From the NCBI GenBank assembly GCA_050012775.1, contig JBEKGN010000008.1, positions 62,001-126,000 on the forward strand: a DNA stretch of 64,000 nucleotides, given 5' to 3'. A program made the translations under genes and the position numbers. This document shows, piece by piece, positions 7,330 to 16,393 of the stretch; within the stretch, counting starts at the first letter, position 1; every line of letters starts with the position of its first letter. The notes under the pieces were generated by a model. It was not told the origin of the DNA. It searched no databases and worked only from the letters and a program-made list of their open reading frames with translations. This DNA comes from Roseiarcus sp050012775 (GTDB lineage Bacteria; Pseudomonadota; Alphaproteobacteria; Rhizobiales; Beijerinckiaceae).

Positions 7330-9120
7330 TCAGAACGCCGCCGCGGGCAGCGCCATCAGCGTTTCGGCGCCGCTGGCCAGACGCGCGAGGCAGGCGCCGG
7401 CCTCCGGCAGCATACGCGCGTTGAAGAACTTGGCGAGCGTAAGCTTGGAGTCAAGCGCTTCGTTGCTGGCGCCCTTGGCCTGCCGCGCCAGGACCGCCTT
7501 GATGATGCGCGCCCACATATAGCCGAGCGCCGTCAGGCCGAAGAGATGCATATAGTCGTTCGAGGCGGCGCCGGCGTTGTCGGGATTCTTCATCGCGTTC
7601 TGCATCAGCCACATCGTCGCCTGCTGCAACTGGCCGAGCGCGGTCTTGAGGGGCGCGAGATAGGGCGCGAGCGCGGCGTCCTCCTTGTTCTCGGCGAGAA
7701 AGCTTGAAATCTCGCCGAAAAACGCCGTGACCGCGCGCCCGCCGTCCTTTGGCAGCTTGCGCCCGACGAGATCGAGCGCTTGGATGCCGTTGGCGCCCTC
7801 GTAGATCATGGTGATGCGCGCGTCGCGCACGAACTGCTCCATGCCCGATTCCGCGATATAGCCGTGGCCGCCCAGAACTTGCTGCGCCTTGACCGCGTTG
7901 GCGAAGCCGGTGTCGGTGAACACGCCCTTGATGACCGGGGTGAGCAGGCCGATGCGATCGTCGGCCGCCCGCTTGGCGGCGGGGTCCGGCGACTCCAGGG
8001 CTTCGTCCTCGGAGAGCGCCACCCACAGCATCAGCGCGCGCGCCGCCTCGTTGAAGGCGCGGATTTCCAGCAGCATCCGCCTGACGTCGGGATGCACGAT
8101 GATGGGATCGGCGGGCTTGTCCGGCTCCTTGGCGCCTGTCAGCGATCGCCCTTGCAGGCGGTCCTTGGCGTAGGCGGCGGCGTTCTGGTAGGCGACCTCG
8201 GACAGGCTGAGGCCATGCACGGCGACGCCAAGCCGCGCCGCGTTCATCATCACGAACATGGCGTTGAGGCCGCGATTTTCCTCGCCGATCAGCCAGCCCT
8301 TGGCGCCGTCGTAATTGAGCACGCAAGTCGAATTGGCGTGGATGCCCATCTTGTGCTCGATCGAGCCGCACACCACGCCGTTGCGGGCGCCGAGCGATCC
8401 GTCGTCCGCGACCAGCATCTTGGGCGCCAGAAAGAGCGAAATGCCCTTGGTTCCCGCCGGCGCGCCTTCGATGCGCGCGAGCACGAGATGGATGATGTTT
8501 TCGGTGAGATCGTGCTCGCCGGCCGAGATGAAAATCTTCTGGCCGGAGATGGCGAAGGAGCCGTCGGGCTGGCGAACGGCCTTCGTCTTGATGAGGCCGA
8601 GATCGGTGCCGCAATGCGGCTCGGTCAGGTTCATCGTGCCGGTCCACTCGCCGGTGGTCATTTTCGGCAGATAAATGCGCTTCAGCGCGTCGCCGCCATG
8701 GACCCACAACGCCGCCGCCGCGCCGTTGGTGAGTCCGGGGTACATCGCGAAGGACAGATTGGCCGCGATCGTGTATTCGCTGAGCGCGACGGCGAGAAAA
8801 TGCGGCAGGCCCTGGCCGCCGTAGGCGGGGTCGCCCGCCAATCCCACCCAGCCGCCTTCGACATAGGCCTTATAAGCCTCCTTGAAGCCCTTCGGCGTCG
8901 CGACATCGCCGTCGGCGTCGCGCCTGCAGCCCTCCCGGTCGCCCGAAAGGTTGAGCGGCTGCAGCACTTCCTCGGCGAACTTGCCGCCTTCGCTCAGCAC
9001 CGCTTCGACGACGTCGATCGGCGCCTCGGCGAAGCGCGGCAGATTGCCGTAGCGGTCGAAATCGAAGACGTCGGTGAGCAGAAACAGCGTGTCGTCGATC
9101 GGAGCTTTGTAGCTGGGCAT
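7330..9120 (-). CDS. Acyl-CoA dehydrogenase with C-terminal extension
   Basis: A 596-residue FAD flavoprotein of the long acyl-CoA dehydrogenase type. It starts with the characteristic MPSYKAPIDDTLFLLTDVF, has the FAD/substrate segment MNLTEPHCGTDLGLIKT, and in the C-terminal domain the DARITMIYEGANGIQALDLVGRK block typical of the ~600-residue class. It catalyses the first, electron-transfer-flavoprotein-linked step of beta-oxidation. It is first in the operon acyl-CoA dehydrogenase, GFA fragment, thiolase, FadJ-type protein. Upstream on the minus strand is an AT-rich stretch (around 9195-9210) that may hold the promoter. Confidence 0.93.
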   Translation of the reverse strand: MPSYKAPIDDTLFLLTDVFDFDRYGNLPRFAEAPIDVVEAVLSEGGKFAEEVLQPLNLSGDREGCRRDADGDVATPKGFKEAYKAYVEGGWVGLAGDPAYGGQGLPHFLAVALSEYTIAANLSFAMYPGLTNGAAAALWVHGGDALKRIYLPKMTTGEWTGTMNLTEPHCGTDLGLIKTKAVRQPDGSFAISGQKIFISAGEHDLTENIIHLVLARIEGAPAGTKGISLFLAPKMLVADDGSLGARNGVVCGSIEHKMGIHANSTCVLNYDGAKGWLIGEENRGLNAMFVMMNAARLGVAVHGLSLSEVAYQNAAAYAKDRLQGRSLTGAKEPDKPADPIIVHPDVRRMLLEIRAFNEAARALMLWVALSEDEALESPDPAAKRAADDRIGLLTPVIKGVFTDTGFANAVKAQQVLGGHGYIAESGMEQFVRDARITMIYEGANGIQALDLVGRKLPKDGGRAVTAFFGEISSFLAENKEDAALAPYLAPLKTALGQLQQATMWLMQNAMKNPDNAGAASNDYMHLFGLTALGYMWARIIKAVLARQAKGASNEALDSKLTLAKFFNARMLPEAGACLARLASGAETLMALPAAAF

Positions 9121-9269
9121 TTCGAGGTCCGCGGGAGCATGGAAAAAGCCAAACCGCGCCGGCCGCTTCAGTGACCGTCGCGGAACATCGTTTATATATG
9201 AACCATTATCCGGCGCGACGCAAGCGGAAATTCGCCGCGGACATTGGCGTCCCGGGATTCCGCCGGGAT

Positions 9270-9488
9270 CTAAGCAGGTCGATCGTCGAGGCGTTTGAGG
9301 ACCGCCTCGGGGTCGGCATAGGCTTCCTGGAGGTCGACGCTCCAATATCGCAATTCGTCGAGCGCGATCGGGACGCCGGTCACGGCGCAGCGAACGAACG
9401 CGCCGGGGCGGATGACGCGAATATCGCCGTCGAGATATTGAATCTGCGCTTCCGCCGCGGCGGGCGGGCGCTTTTCCAGTCTGTTCAT
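9270..9488 (-). CDS. DUF2093 domain protein
   Basis: A 72-residue protein. Residues 16-65 (IQYLDGDIRVIRPG, then FVRCAVTGVPIALDELRYWS) match the DUF2093 family found across Hyphomicrobiales. No function is known; the VRCAVTG segment has one cysteine, so metal binding is unlikely on its own. ATG 9488 is preceded by AGAGG. It lies 149 nt before the acyl-CoA dehydrogenase start and 179 nt after alr on the same strand. Confidence 0.85.
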   Translation of the reverse strand: MNRLEKRPPAAAEAQIQYLDGDIRVIRPGAFVRCAVTGVPIALDELRYWSVDLQEAYADPEAVLKRLDDRPA

Positions 9489-9667
9489 GGCGGCCTCTTT
9501 CCCGACGGCGGCGATCCAATCCGCTTCGCGCCCCGGCGACCCATCGCGCCGCGACGCCTCACGCCATTGCCTTACGCCCGCGCGCGACAAAATTCCAGAG
9601 TCGGGCGGCGTTCGGGCGAGCGAAGCGGGGGCCGGACGGCCGGAGCGAGGAGCGAGGCCCGCCCGTC

Positions 9668-10831
9668 CTAACCGCGCGCTTCGGAATCGCCCGCCGATCC
9701 CTCGCCGCCGACGATGCGCCTGATGTAGCGCGCCCCCAGACCGGTCAGCACGGTGTAGCCGATCGTTCCCGAGCGTGCCGCGAATTCGTCGACGCCGATC
9801 TCTTCGCCCAAGAACCGCGCGAAGTCGCCCGGCTTGACCGCGCCCTCGGCGACGTCGGTCACGTCGGCGATGCAGAGATCCATCGACACGCGCCCGACGA
9901 GGGCGCAGCGCCGCCCCGCCACAACGACCTCGGCCCCCTCGCGCCCGTCGACCGCGCCGGCGCCGCGCGGCAGGCCGTCGGCGTAGCCGGCGAGCACGGT
10001 GGCGAGGCGCGTGCGCCGGCGCGCCGTCCACTGGCTGTTGTAGCCGCAGGTCTCGCCCGCTTCGATCCATCGCGTCTGCTGGATCGCGACGTCGAGCGTG
10101 ACGACCGCCTTCATCGGGTTCGCGGCGCCCGGCGTCGGATTGCCGCCGTAGAGCGCGTAGCCCGGCCGCGCGAGGTCGAAGATGGGCCGCGCGGCCAGGA
10201 ACATTCCGGAGGAATTGGCCAGCGAGGCGGCAAGCGGGCGAAAGGCCGCGCGCGCCTCCTCGAAGCGCGCGATCTGAACGGCGTTGAGTGGATCGCCTGA
10301 TACTTCGGAGGAGACGAAATGGCTCATCAGCAGGTCGGCCCCGCACGTCCCGCCATGGCGCGCCATCGCCCCGCGCAAATCCTCGAGCGCATCGAAGCCG
10401 AGGCGGTTCATGCCGGTGTCGAGATGCAGCGCGCAGGGCGGCGGCGCGGCTTGCGTCGCGGCGAAAGCCGCCCAGCGCGCGAATTCCTCGGCGGCGCCGA
10501 TCGCGGGCGCGAGGCGGCGCGCGGCGTAGTCGGCTTGCGGGTCGGCGCCGGGTTGAAGGCCGTTGAGCGCATAGAGACGCGCGTCGGCTTGCGGCAGCGC
10601 CGCGCGCGCGCGCCGCCCTTCGTCGAGATGGGCGACGAAGAACGTGCGGCATCCCGCGGCATAGAGCGCCGGGGCGACGATCTCGATCCCCAGACCGTAT
10701 CCGTCGGCCTTGATCACGGCCGCGCAGGCACCCGGCGCGGCGCGGCGCGCGAGGATGCGCCAATTGTCGGCGAGCGCCGCCAGATCGATGGCGAGGACGC
10801 CGGGGGCGCCGATGGGAGAGGGAGGGGTCAT
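9668..10831 (-). CDS. alr: Alanine racemase
   Basis: A 387-residue fold-type III PLP enzyme that makes D-alanine for peptidoglycan. The PLP lysine is K41 in AAVIKADGYGLG; LHLDTGMNRLGF, NSSGMFL, RPGYALYGGNP, the catalytic tyrosine region ETCGYNSQW and GRVSMDLCIADVTD are all in the expected order. D-alanine made here would supply the D-Ala-D-Ala ligase encoded at 22.3 kb. ATG 10831 is divergent from leuD with ~100 nt between them. Frames extending further upstream run into leuD and are rejected. Confidence 0.95.
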   Translation of the reverse strand: MTPPSPIGAPGVLAIDLAALADNWRILARRAAPGACAAVIKADGYGLGIEIVAPALYAAGCRTFFVAHLDEGRRARAALPQADARLYALNGLQPGADPQADYAARRLAPAIGAAEEFARWAAFAATQAAPPPCALHLDTGMNRLGFDALEDLRGAMARHGGTCGADLLMSHFVSSEVSGDPLNAVQIARFEEARAAFRPLAASLANSSGMFLAARPIFDLARPGYALYGGNPTPGAANPMKAVVTLDVAIQQTRWIEAGETCGYNSQWTARRRTRLATVLAGYADGLPRGAGAVDGREGAEVVVAGRRCALVGRVSMDLCIADVTDVAEGAVKPGDFARFLGEEIGVDEFAARSGTIGYTVLTGLGARYIRRIVGGEGSAGDSEARG

Positions 10832-10933
10832 AAAACGGAGCCTGAATAAGAAATCGGGCGGCGTTTGCCCCCCCGGCGCGCTTTTGCTAGACGCTTGGGT
10901 CGAGACTCTTATCAGGCCAGCGGAATCCTCGCG

Positions 10934-11539
10934 ATGGACAAATTCACGACACTGACCGGCGTCGCCGCGCCGCTCGAGATCGACAACGTCGACACCGACA
11001 TGATCATCCCCAAACAATATCTGAAGACGATCAAGCGCACCGGCCTCGGCGCCGGCCTGTTCTCGGAGATGCGCTACAACGACGACGGCTCGCCCAATCG
11101 CGACTTCGTGCTCAACAAGCCGGCCTATTCCAAGGCCAAGATTCTCGTCGCCGGCGACAATTTCGGCTGCGGCTCCTCGCGCGAGCACGCGCCCTGGGCG
11201 TTGCTCGATTTCGGCATCCGCTGCGTCATCTCAACCGACTTCGCCGATATTTTCTACAACAATTGCTTCAAGAACGGCATCCTGCCGGTCAAGGTTTCGC
11301 CGGAGAATCTGGAGAAGCTGATGGACGACGCGCGGCGCGGCGCCAACGCGACGCTGACCGTCGATCTCCAGGCGCAGGAAATCCGCGGACCCGACGGCGG
11401 CGTCGTCAAGTTCGAAGTCGACGCCTTCCGCAAGCATTGCCTGATGGAAGGGCTCGACGACATCGGCCTGACCATGGTCGAGGCGCCCGCCATCGCCGCC
11501 CACGAGAAGAAGGCCGCCGCCGCGCATCCGTGGCTGTGA
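10934..11539 (+). CDS. leuD: 3-isopropylmalate dehydratase small subunit
   Basis: 201 residues, normal length. It starts with MDKFTTLTGVAAPLEIDNVDTDMIIPKQYL and carries the substrate-recognition loop GCGSSREHAPWAL, both diagnostic of LeuD. With LeuC, not in the window, it isomerises 2- to 3-isopropylmalate in leucine synthesis. It is the only leu gene present here. Confidence 0.97.
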   Translation: MDKFTTLTGVAAPLEIDNVDTDMIIPKQYLKTIKRTGLGAGLFSEMRYNDDGSPNRDFVLNKPAYSKAKILVAGDNFGCGSSREHAPWALLDFGIRCVISTDFADIFYNNCFKNGILPVKVSPENLEKLMDDARRGANATLTVDLQAQEIRGPDGGVVKFEVDAFRKHCLMEGLDDIGLTMVEAPAIAAHEKKAAAAHPWL

Positions 11540-11603
11540 AGGCCGCCGGTCTCCAGAGCCGAATCTCGTTTGACGCCATCTCGAGCTCTCCGGAGACCCC
11601 GTC

Positions 11604-12272
11604 ATGAGCGATGCGTCCCAACGCAATCCGCCTGCGGAAATCCCGGCGGAAATCGATCGCTGGAACTGGGGCGCGTTCCTGCTGACCTGGATATGGGGCA
11701 TCGGCAACGGCGTCCTCATCTCGCTGCTGGTCTTCGTTCCCTTTTTCGGCATCTTGATCATGCCGTTCGTGCTGGGCGCCAAGGGAAGCGCCTGGGCGTG
11801 GCGCAATCGGCGATGGGACAGCGTCGAGCATTTCAAGCGCGTGCAGCGCTTGTGGGCGATCTGGGGCGTGGTCGTCTGGATCGGCGCGATCGCTCTGTTC
11901 TTCGCGGTGTTCGGCGGCATATTCTATGGCCTCGGCCATTCCGAAGCCTACAGGCTCGGCGTCGCGAGGCTTCAGGCCAGCGCCGAGGTCGCCCAGGTTC
12001 TGGGGACGCCGATCGCCACGGGCATGCCGATGGGCGAAATCAGCCTGACCGACGATTCGGGGAGCGCGAGCCTCAGCTTTTCGGCGACCGGCCCTAAAGG
12101 CTCGGGTCTGGTCATGCTCCAGGCGATCAGGAAGGGCGGCGTCTGGTCGATCCAGAGGCTCATGCTCAAAATCGACGGGCGCGACGAGATTATCGACATT
12201 CTCAATCCCACTTCGGCGCTGCTGGATCGCGCCTCGACGCGCGCGGCCGCATCGCTCGGAATCGCGGCATGA
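11604..12272 (+). CDS. Membrane protein with Coa1-like C-terminal domain
   Basis: 222 residues. Two hydrophobic hairpin-like segments (about residues 24-60 and 84-112), rich in Trp (WNWGAFLLTWIWGIGNG), are followed by a soluble ~90-residue region with LGTPIATGMPMGEISL and SFSATGPKGSGLVMLQAIRKGGVW, which resembles the cytochrome oxidase assembly protein 1 (Coa1) domain. Function in bacteria is unclear. Its stop overlaps the start of the transglycosylase by 4 nt, so the two are translationally coupled. I am moderately sure of the domain assignment. Confidence 0.7.
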   Translation: MSDASQRNPPAEIPAEIDRWNWGAFLLTWIWGIGNGVLISLLVFVPFFGILIMPFVLGAKGSAWAWRNRRWDSVEHFKRVQRLWAIWGVVVWIGAIALFFAVFGGIFYGLGHSEAYRLGVARLQASAEVAQVLGTPIATGMPMGEISLTDDSGSASLSFSATGPKGSGLVMLQAIRKGGVWSIQRLMLKIDGRDEIIDILNPTSALLDRASTRAAASLGIAA

Positions 12273-13432
12273 AACGGTCGCTCGCCGCCTTTTCTATCTT
12301 CCTCGCGCTCGGCGCGCCTTCGCGCGCCGATTTTGCCTCTTGCGTCGCCTCGCTGCGTACGGACGCTTCGGGCAAGGGCGTCTCCGCGGCGACGCTCGAC
12401 GCCGCCTTCGGCAATTTGCAGCCGGATATGAAGGTGCTGGAGTTCCAGACCAACCAGCCCGAGTTCAAGACGCCGATCTGGGATTATATGGCGGGGCTCG
12501 TCGACGACGAGCGCGTCGCCGACGGCAGGTCAGCGATGGCGCAGAACGCCAGGGCGCTGGCGCTGGCCGAGGAACGATTCGGCGTCAGCCGCTATGTCCT
12601 CGCGGCGCTGTGGGGCGTCGAATCGGATTTCGGTCGCGAAATGGGCAAGCGGCCGCTGGTGCAGTCCTTGACCACGCTCGCGTGCCTGGGCGAACGCGCG
12701 AGCTACTTCCGCGGCGAACTGATGGCGACGCTGAAGATCGCCGATCGCGGCGATATCCCCCTCGACCGCCTGATCGGCTCCTGGGCGGGGGCGTTCGGCC
12801 AGACCCAGTTCATGCCCTCGGAATTCGAGCGCCTCGCCGTCGATCTCGACGGCTCGGGGCGCGACATCGTCGATTCGGCCGCCGCGGCGCTGGGCTCGAC
12901 CGCCAATTATCTCCAGAAGTCCGGCTGGACGCGCGGCGAGCCATGGGGCTTCGAGGTGAAATTGCCGGCGGGCTATTCCGGCCCCTCGGGCCGCAAGGCC
13001 AAACAGCCGATGTCGGCCTGGGCGGCGCGCGGCATAACGCGCATCGACGGCGGCGCGCTCGGCGGCGGGCAGGCAGGGCTTCTGCTGCCGGCCGGCGCCA
13101 ACGGGCCGGCGTTCCTCGTCACGCACAACTTCGACGCCCTCTATTCCTACAACCCCGCCGAGTCTTACGCGCTGGCGATCGCCATCCTCGCGCAAAGGCT
13201 CGCCGGCGGGCCGGGAATCGTCACGCCCTGGCCGACCGACGACCCCGGCTTGTCGCGCGCCGAACGACGCGAATTGCAGACGCTGCTGAATAAGCACGGC
13301 TATGACGTCGGCGAGCCGGACGGCGCGATCGGAACCAAAACGAAGGCGGCGATCGCCGATTTCGAGGGGAAGAACGGGCTGAGGGTCGACGGGCGGGCCG
13401 GGGTGAAGGTGTTGGAGGCGCTGAGAAGGTAG
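12269..13432 (+). CDS. Lytic murein transglycosylase, MltB type
   Basis: 387 residues with a signal peptide (MKRSLAAFSIFLALGAPSRA, likely cut after residue 20). The SLT_2 domain has the catalytic glutamate E118 in ALWGVESDFG and the motif AGAFGQTQFMPSEF; a peptidoglycan-binding domain at about 325-385 ends in NGLRVDGRAGVKVLEALRR. It cleaves glycan strands with formation of 1,6-anhydromuramic acid in the periplasm. It starts with an ATGA overlap on the previous gene. Confidence 0.92.
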   Translation: MKRSLAAFSIFLALGAPSRADFASCVASLRTDASGKGVSAATLDAAFGNLQPDMKVLEFQTNQPEFKTPIWDYMAGLVDDERVADGRSAMAQNARALALAEERFGVSRYVLAALWGVESDFGREMGKRPLVQSLTTLACLGERASYFRGELMATLKIADRGDIPLDRLIGSWAGAFGQTQFMPSEFERLAVDLDGSGRDIVDSAAAALGSTANYLQKSGWTRGEPWGFEVKLPAGYSGPSGRKAKQPMSAWAARGITRIDGGALGGGQAGLLLPAGANGPAFLVTHNFDALYSYNPAESYALAIAILAQRLAGGPGIVTPWPTDDPGLSRAERRELQTLLNKHGYDVGEPDGAIGTKTKAAIADFEGKNGLRVDGRAGVKVLEALRR

Positions 13433-13470
13433 GGGGCCGCCCAGGCGCTCGCCGCTCCCGCCGACCCACC

Positions 13471-13613
13471 GCGCCGTCGACCTCATGGAGGCAAAACTTC
13501 CGAAGCCGCGAGGCTGTCAAGGGGCGAAGCCCGCCTGCGGCGGCGCGCTGAAAGCGCGCCCTTGACAGCCTCGCGGCTTCGGAAACAAGAGGCTTCCATG
13601 AGGTCGACGGCGC
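13471..13613. repeat. 143-bp imperfect inverted repeat
   Basis: Left arm blocks 13471-13489 and 13498-13523 pair perfectly with 13595-13613 (19 bp) and 13559-13584 (26 bp), separated by an 8 versus 10 nt unpaired bulge. The centre contains further hairpins, GGGC-GAA-GCCC and GGCGCGC-TGAAA-GCGCGCC. As RNA or DNA it can form a stem of 45 pairs. It begins 38 nt after the transglycosylase stop and ends ~80 nt before parD. It may be a non-autonomous palindromic repeat of the genome or a two-way terminator. Confidence 0.85.
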
Positions 13614-13692
13614 TCCCCGCCGAACTTGGCGCTAATAGCAATCATTGCCATTCTTAGCCATTTCTGGCATGGTCGCGCCCGAGAGGCCCGTC

Positions 13693-13950
13693 ATGAATAT
13701 GAACGTATCGCTGACCGAGGAACTGGCGAATTTCGTCAAGGCCAAGGTTTCAGGCGGTCGCTACGCGTCGTCGAGCGAAGTCGTGCGCGAGGCGTTGCGG
13801 CTGATGGAGAAGCTCGAGCGGCAGGAGGCCGAAAAGCTCGGCTTCCTTCGCCAGGCTTGGCAGGAGGGGCTCGATAGCGGCGACGCAGACGCGTTGGACT
13901 TCGCCGCCTTGAAACGGGAAGCCCGCGCGCGTCTCGCCGCCAAGCCGTGA
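13693..13950 (+). CDS. parD: ParD-type antitoxin
   Basis: 85 residues. The N-terminal MNMNVSLTEELANFVKAKVSGGRYASSSEVVREALRLME region is a ribbon-helix-helix DNA-binding domain of the ParD/CopG kind, and the C-terminal part is a helical toxin-neutralising tail. ATG 13693 gives the usual ParD length; a longer frame upstream is not conserved. It overlaps the toxin gene by 4 nt, the normal antitoxin-first order. It would repress its own promoter. Confidence 0.88.
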   Translation: MNMNVSLTEELANFVKAKVSGGRYASSSEVVREALRLMEKLERQEAEKLGFLRQAWQEGLDSGDADALDFAALKREARARLAAKP

Positions 13951-14249
13951 GCGAGGTTCGCTACTCGCGCCGCGCGCGCGAGGATCTGCCCGACATCTGG
14001 CTCTATATCGCCCGCCAAAACTCCGAAGCGGCGGCTGATCGCGCGCTCGATCGCATCGAAGAAGCGTGTCGGCTGCTCGCCCGCCATCCCCAGCTCGGTC
14101 CCGCGCGTCCCGAAATCGCCGATGAGGCGAGGTCGTTGGCGATCCAACGTTGGTTGGCGCTGTATCGCCTGACTTCATACGGCGCGCAGGTGGTCCGCAT
14201 CATCGACGGCGCCCACGATCTCCGGCGGATCGAATGGGACCGGGAATAG
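13947..14249 (+). CDS. parE: ParE-type toxin
   Basis: 100 residues, RelE/ParE fold: VRYSRRAREDLPDIWLYIARQNSEAAADRALDRIEE, then a C-terminal RWLALYRL and VVRIIDGAHDLRRI strand pair. ParE toxins of plasmids block DNA gyrase; RelE members instead cut mRNA. The GTG start overlaps the parD stop (GTGA). Full length, with no frameshift, so the pair looks intact. Confidence 0.88.
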   Translation: MSEVRYSRRAREDLPDIWLYIARQNSEAAADRALDRIEEACRLLARHPQLGPARPEIADEARSLAIQRWLALYRLTSYGAQVVRIIDGAHDLRRIEWDRE

Positions 14250-14444
14250 CGGAGAGCTCGAACGGGCGGAGCGCAAATTAAAGGATTAAACAATATTTTA
14301 GGCAAGCGATGGGCAATGCCCGCCCGCGCCGGCGTCGGCGCCCCGCCTTCGCCCTCTCGCGCCCTAAGACAATTTGACATCCGGCCCTCAGCCTATATGG
14401 CGGCCTTTTCGCGACCGCCCCAACGCAAACCCTCGTAGGCCCTC

Positions 14445-16271
14445 ATGTCCTCAGCCACCGCCGCCACCGCCGCCGTCAAAGCCTCGCCGACGGTCGTCGG
14501 CGGCCCGCCGGCTCGGAGGGAGGAAAGGCGGGTCGGCCTGCTCGTTCTCTGCCTGCTGGCGCTGGTCGTCGGGATCATGACGGGCGTCGGCGCGGTGGCG
14601 CTGCGCGCCCTTATCGGGCTCGTTCACAACGTCTTCTACAACGGCGCGTTCTCGATCTGGTACGACGCCAACGTCAGCGAAGGGCCGAGCCGATTCGGCG
14701 ACTTCGTGTTGCTTTCGCCGATTATCGGCGGCCTGATCGTGGTGTTCCTGGTGCAACGCTTCGCCCCGGAGGCCAAGGGCCACGGCGTTCCCGAGGTGAT
14801 GGACTCGGTCTTCTACAAGGGCGGCAACATCCGCGGCCAGGTCGCGCTCATCAAGTCGCTGGCCTCGGCCCTGTCGATCGGCAGCGGCGCGGCGGTCGGC
14901 CGCGAAGGCCCGATCATTCAGATCGGCGCGGCGCTCGGCTCGGCCTTCTCGCAGGCCATCCGGCTCTCGACGCGGCAGAAGATCACGCTGCTTTCCGCCG
15001 GCGCAGGCGCCGGCATCGCCGCGACCTTCAACACGCCGCTCGGCGGCGTGCTGTTCGCGCTGGAGATTCTGCTGCCCGAAGTCTCCAACCGGACCTTTCT
15101 TCCCGTTGTCATCGCCACCGGCGCCGCCACGACGATCGGCAGGCGATTGATCGGGCCCGATCCCGCCTTCATCGTTCCCGAGATTCAGTTCTCCTTGGCG
15201 AAATCGTTCCGGGTCGAAGACGCGGTCGCGTTCGTGATGCTGGGCGTTCTCTGCGGAATCGCCTCCTGGGCGTTCATTCGCCTGCTCGTGATCATGGAGG
15301 ACGGCTTTCCCAAGCTGCCCGGCAACGCCTACACGCAGAACATCGTCGGCATGGCCGCGATCGGCCTGATGATGGTCGTTCTGACGCACGCCTTCGGCCA
15401 CCCTTACGTCGACGGCGTCGGCTACGGCGTGATCCAGTCGATCCTCAACAAGAACATGACGGCGGTGAGCCTGATGGCGCTGCTGTTCGCGCTGAAAATG
15501 CTCGCCACCACGATCAGCCTCGGTTCGGGCGCCTCCGGGGGCATCTTCTCGCCCTCGCTTTATCTCGGCGCCACGCTCGGCGGCGCATTCGCCGCGTTCG
15601 TCGGCATGGTTCTTCCCCATACCGGCCTGACCATTCCCTCGGCCGCCATCGTCGGCATGGCGGCGATGGTCGGCGCGGGGACCGGCGGGGTCATGACCGC
15701 GATCATCATGATCTTCGAAATGACGCGCGACTACGCGATCATCGTTCCCGTCATCGTCGCCGTCGCGGTGGCGGCAGGCGTCCGGCGCGCGCTCATCGGC
15801 GAGACGATCTACACGATCAAGCTGCGCCACCGCGGCCACCGCATCCCCAAGGAGCGGCACATCAATCTCTATCTCGTCAAGCAGGCGCAGGACATCATGG
15901 AGCGGCGCTTCATCCTCGCCAAGGCGGGGACGTCGCTCAAAGAGACGCTCGCTGCGGAAGACACCGAGGACTTACGCGCCATCGTCGTCGAACGCGAGGG
16001 GCGGATCGTCGGCCTCGTTCCGCCGCGCTCGGGCCTGTGGATCGAATCCAGGAACAATCCGGACATGCTCGTCGACCGCTTCGTCGAAAGCCGAGTGGTC
16101 GTTTGCCGCGATGTCGATCTCTTGAGCCTGGTGTTCGCGAGGCTGAAGCGGCACCGCGCCGGCGCAGCCATCGTCTTCAGCGGCGCCGAGCGGCCGAGGG
16201 CGCGCGACATCGTCGGCGTCATCACCAAACGCGCGATCGCCGATACGGTCATCGACAGCTACGACGATTGA
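14445..16271 (+). CDS. CLC-family chloride channel or exchanger with CBS domains
   Basis: 608 residues, with the CLC membrane domain up to about residue 450 and a paired CBS region after it. Signature motifs are GHGVP (112-116), GREGP (152-156, E154 being the gating/exchange glutamate) and GGIFSPSLYLGA. The first motif is GHGVP in place of the classical GSGIP, so the chloride-coordinating serine is replaced, as in a known bacterial subgroup. Presence of the gating glutamate fits an H+/Cl- exchanger, though transport mode cannot be read from sequence. Monocistronic. Confidence 0.9.
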   Translation: MSSATAATAAVKASPTVVGGPPARREERRVGLLVLCLLALVVGIMTGVGAVALRALIGLVHNVFYNGAFSIWYDANVSEGPSRFGDFVLLSPIIGGLIVVFLVQRFAPEAKGHGVPEVMDSVFYKGGNIRGQVALIKSLASALSIGSGAAVGREGPIIQIGAALGSAFSQAIRLSTRQKITLLSAGAGAGIAATFNTPLGGVLFALEILLPEVSNRTFLPVVIATGAATTIGRRLIGPDPAFIVPEIQFSLAKSFRVEDAVAFVMLGVLCGIASWAFIRLLVIMEDGFPKLPGNAYTQNIVGMAAIGLMMVVLTHAFGHPYVDGVGYGVIQSILNKNMTAVSLMALLFALKMLATTISLGSGASGGIFSPSLYLGATLGGAFAAFVGMVLPHTGLTIPSAAIVGMAAMVGAGTGGVMTAIIMIFEMTRDYAIIVPVIVAVAVAAGVRRALIGETIYTIKLRHRGHRIPKERHINLYLVKQAQDIMERRFILAKAGTSLKETLAAEDTEDLRAIVVEREGRIVGLVPPRSGLWIESRNNPDMLVDRFVESRVVVCRDVDLLSLVFARLKRHRAGAAIVFSGAERPRARDIVGVITKRAIADTVIDSYDD

Positions 16272-16393
16272 TCGCTCGCGCGGGCGCGCCGGGTTCGCGC
16301 GGCGCCTCGGCGCTTTGCGCGTCCCCGCCATTGCCGCCCCCGCCCCCGCCCCGCTACAGTCGCGCAACGCATAAGAGAGGGAGGCCGCCCGGC

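Noticed and set aside
14380..14410. TTGACA followed by TATATG upstream of the CLC gene as a sigma-70 promoter
   Set aside because: Spacing is only 14 nt instead of 16-18, so it is weak evidence.
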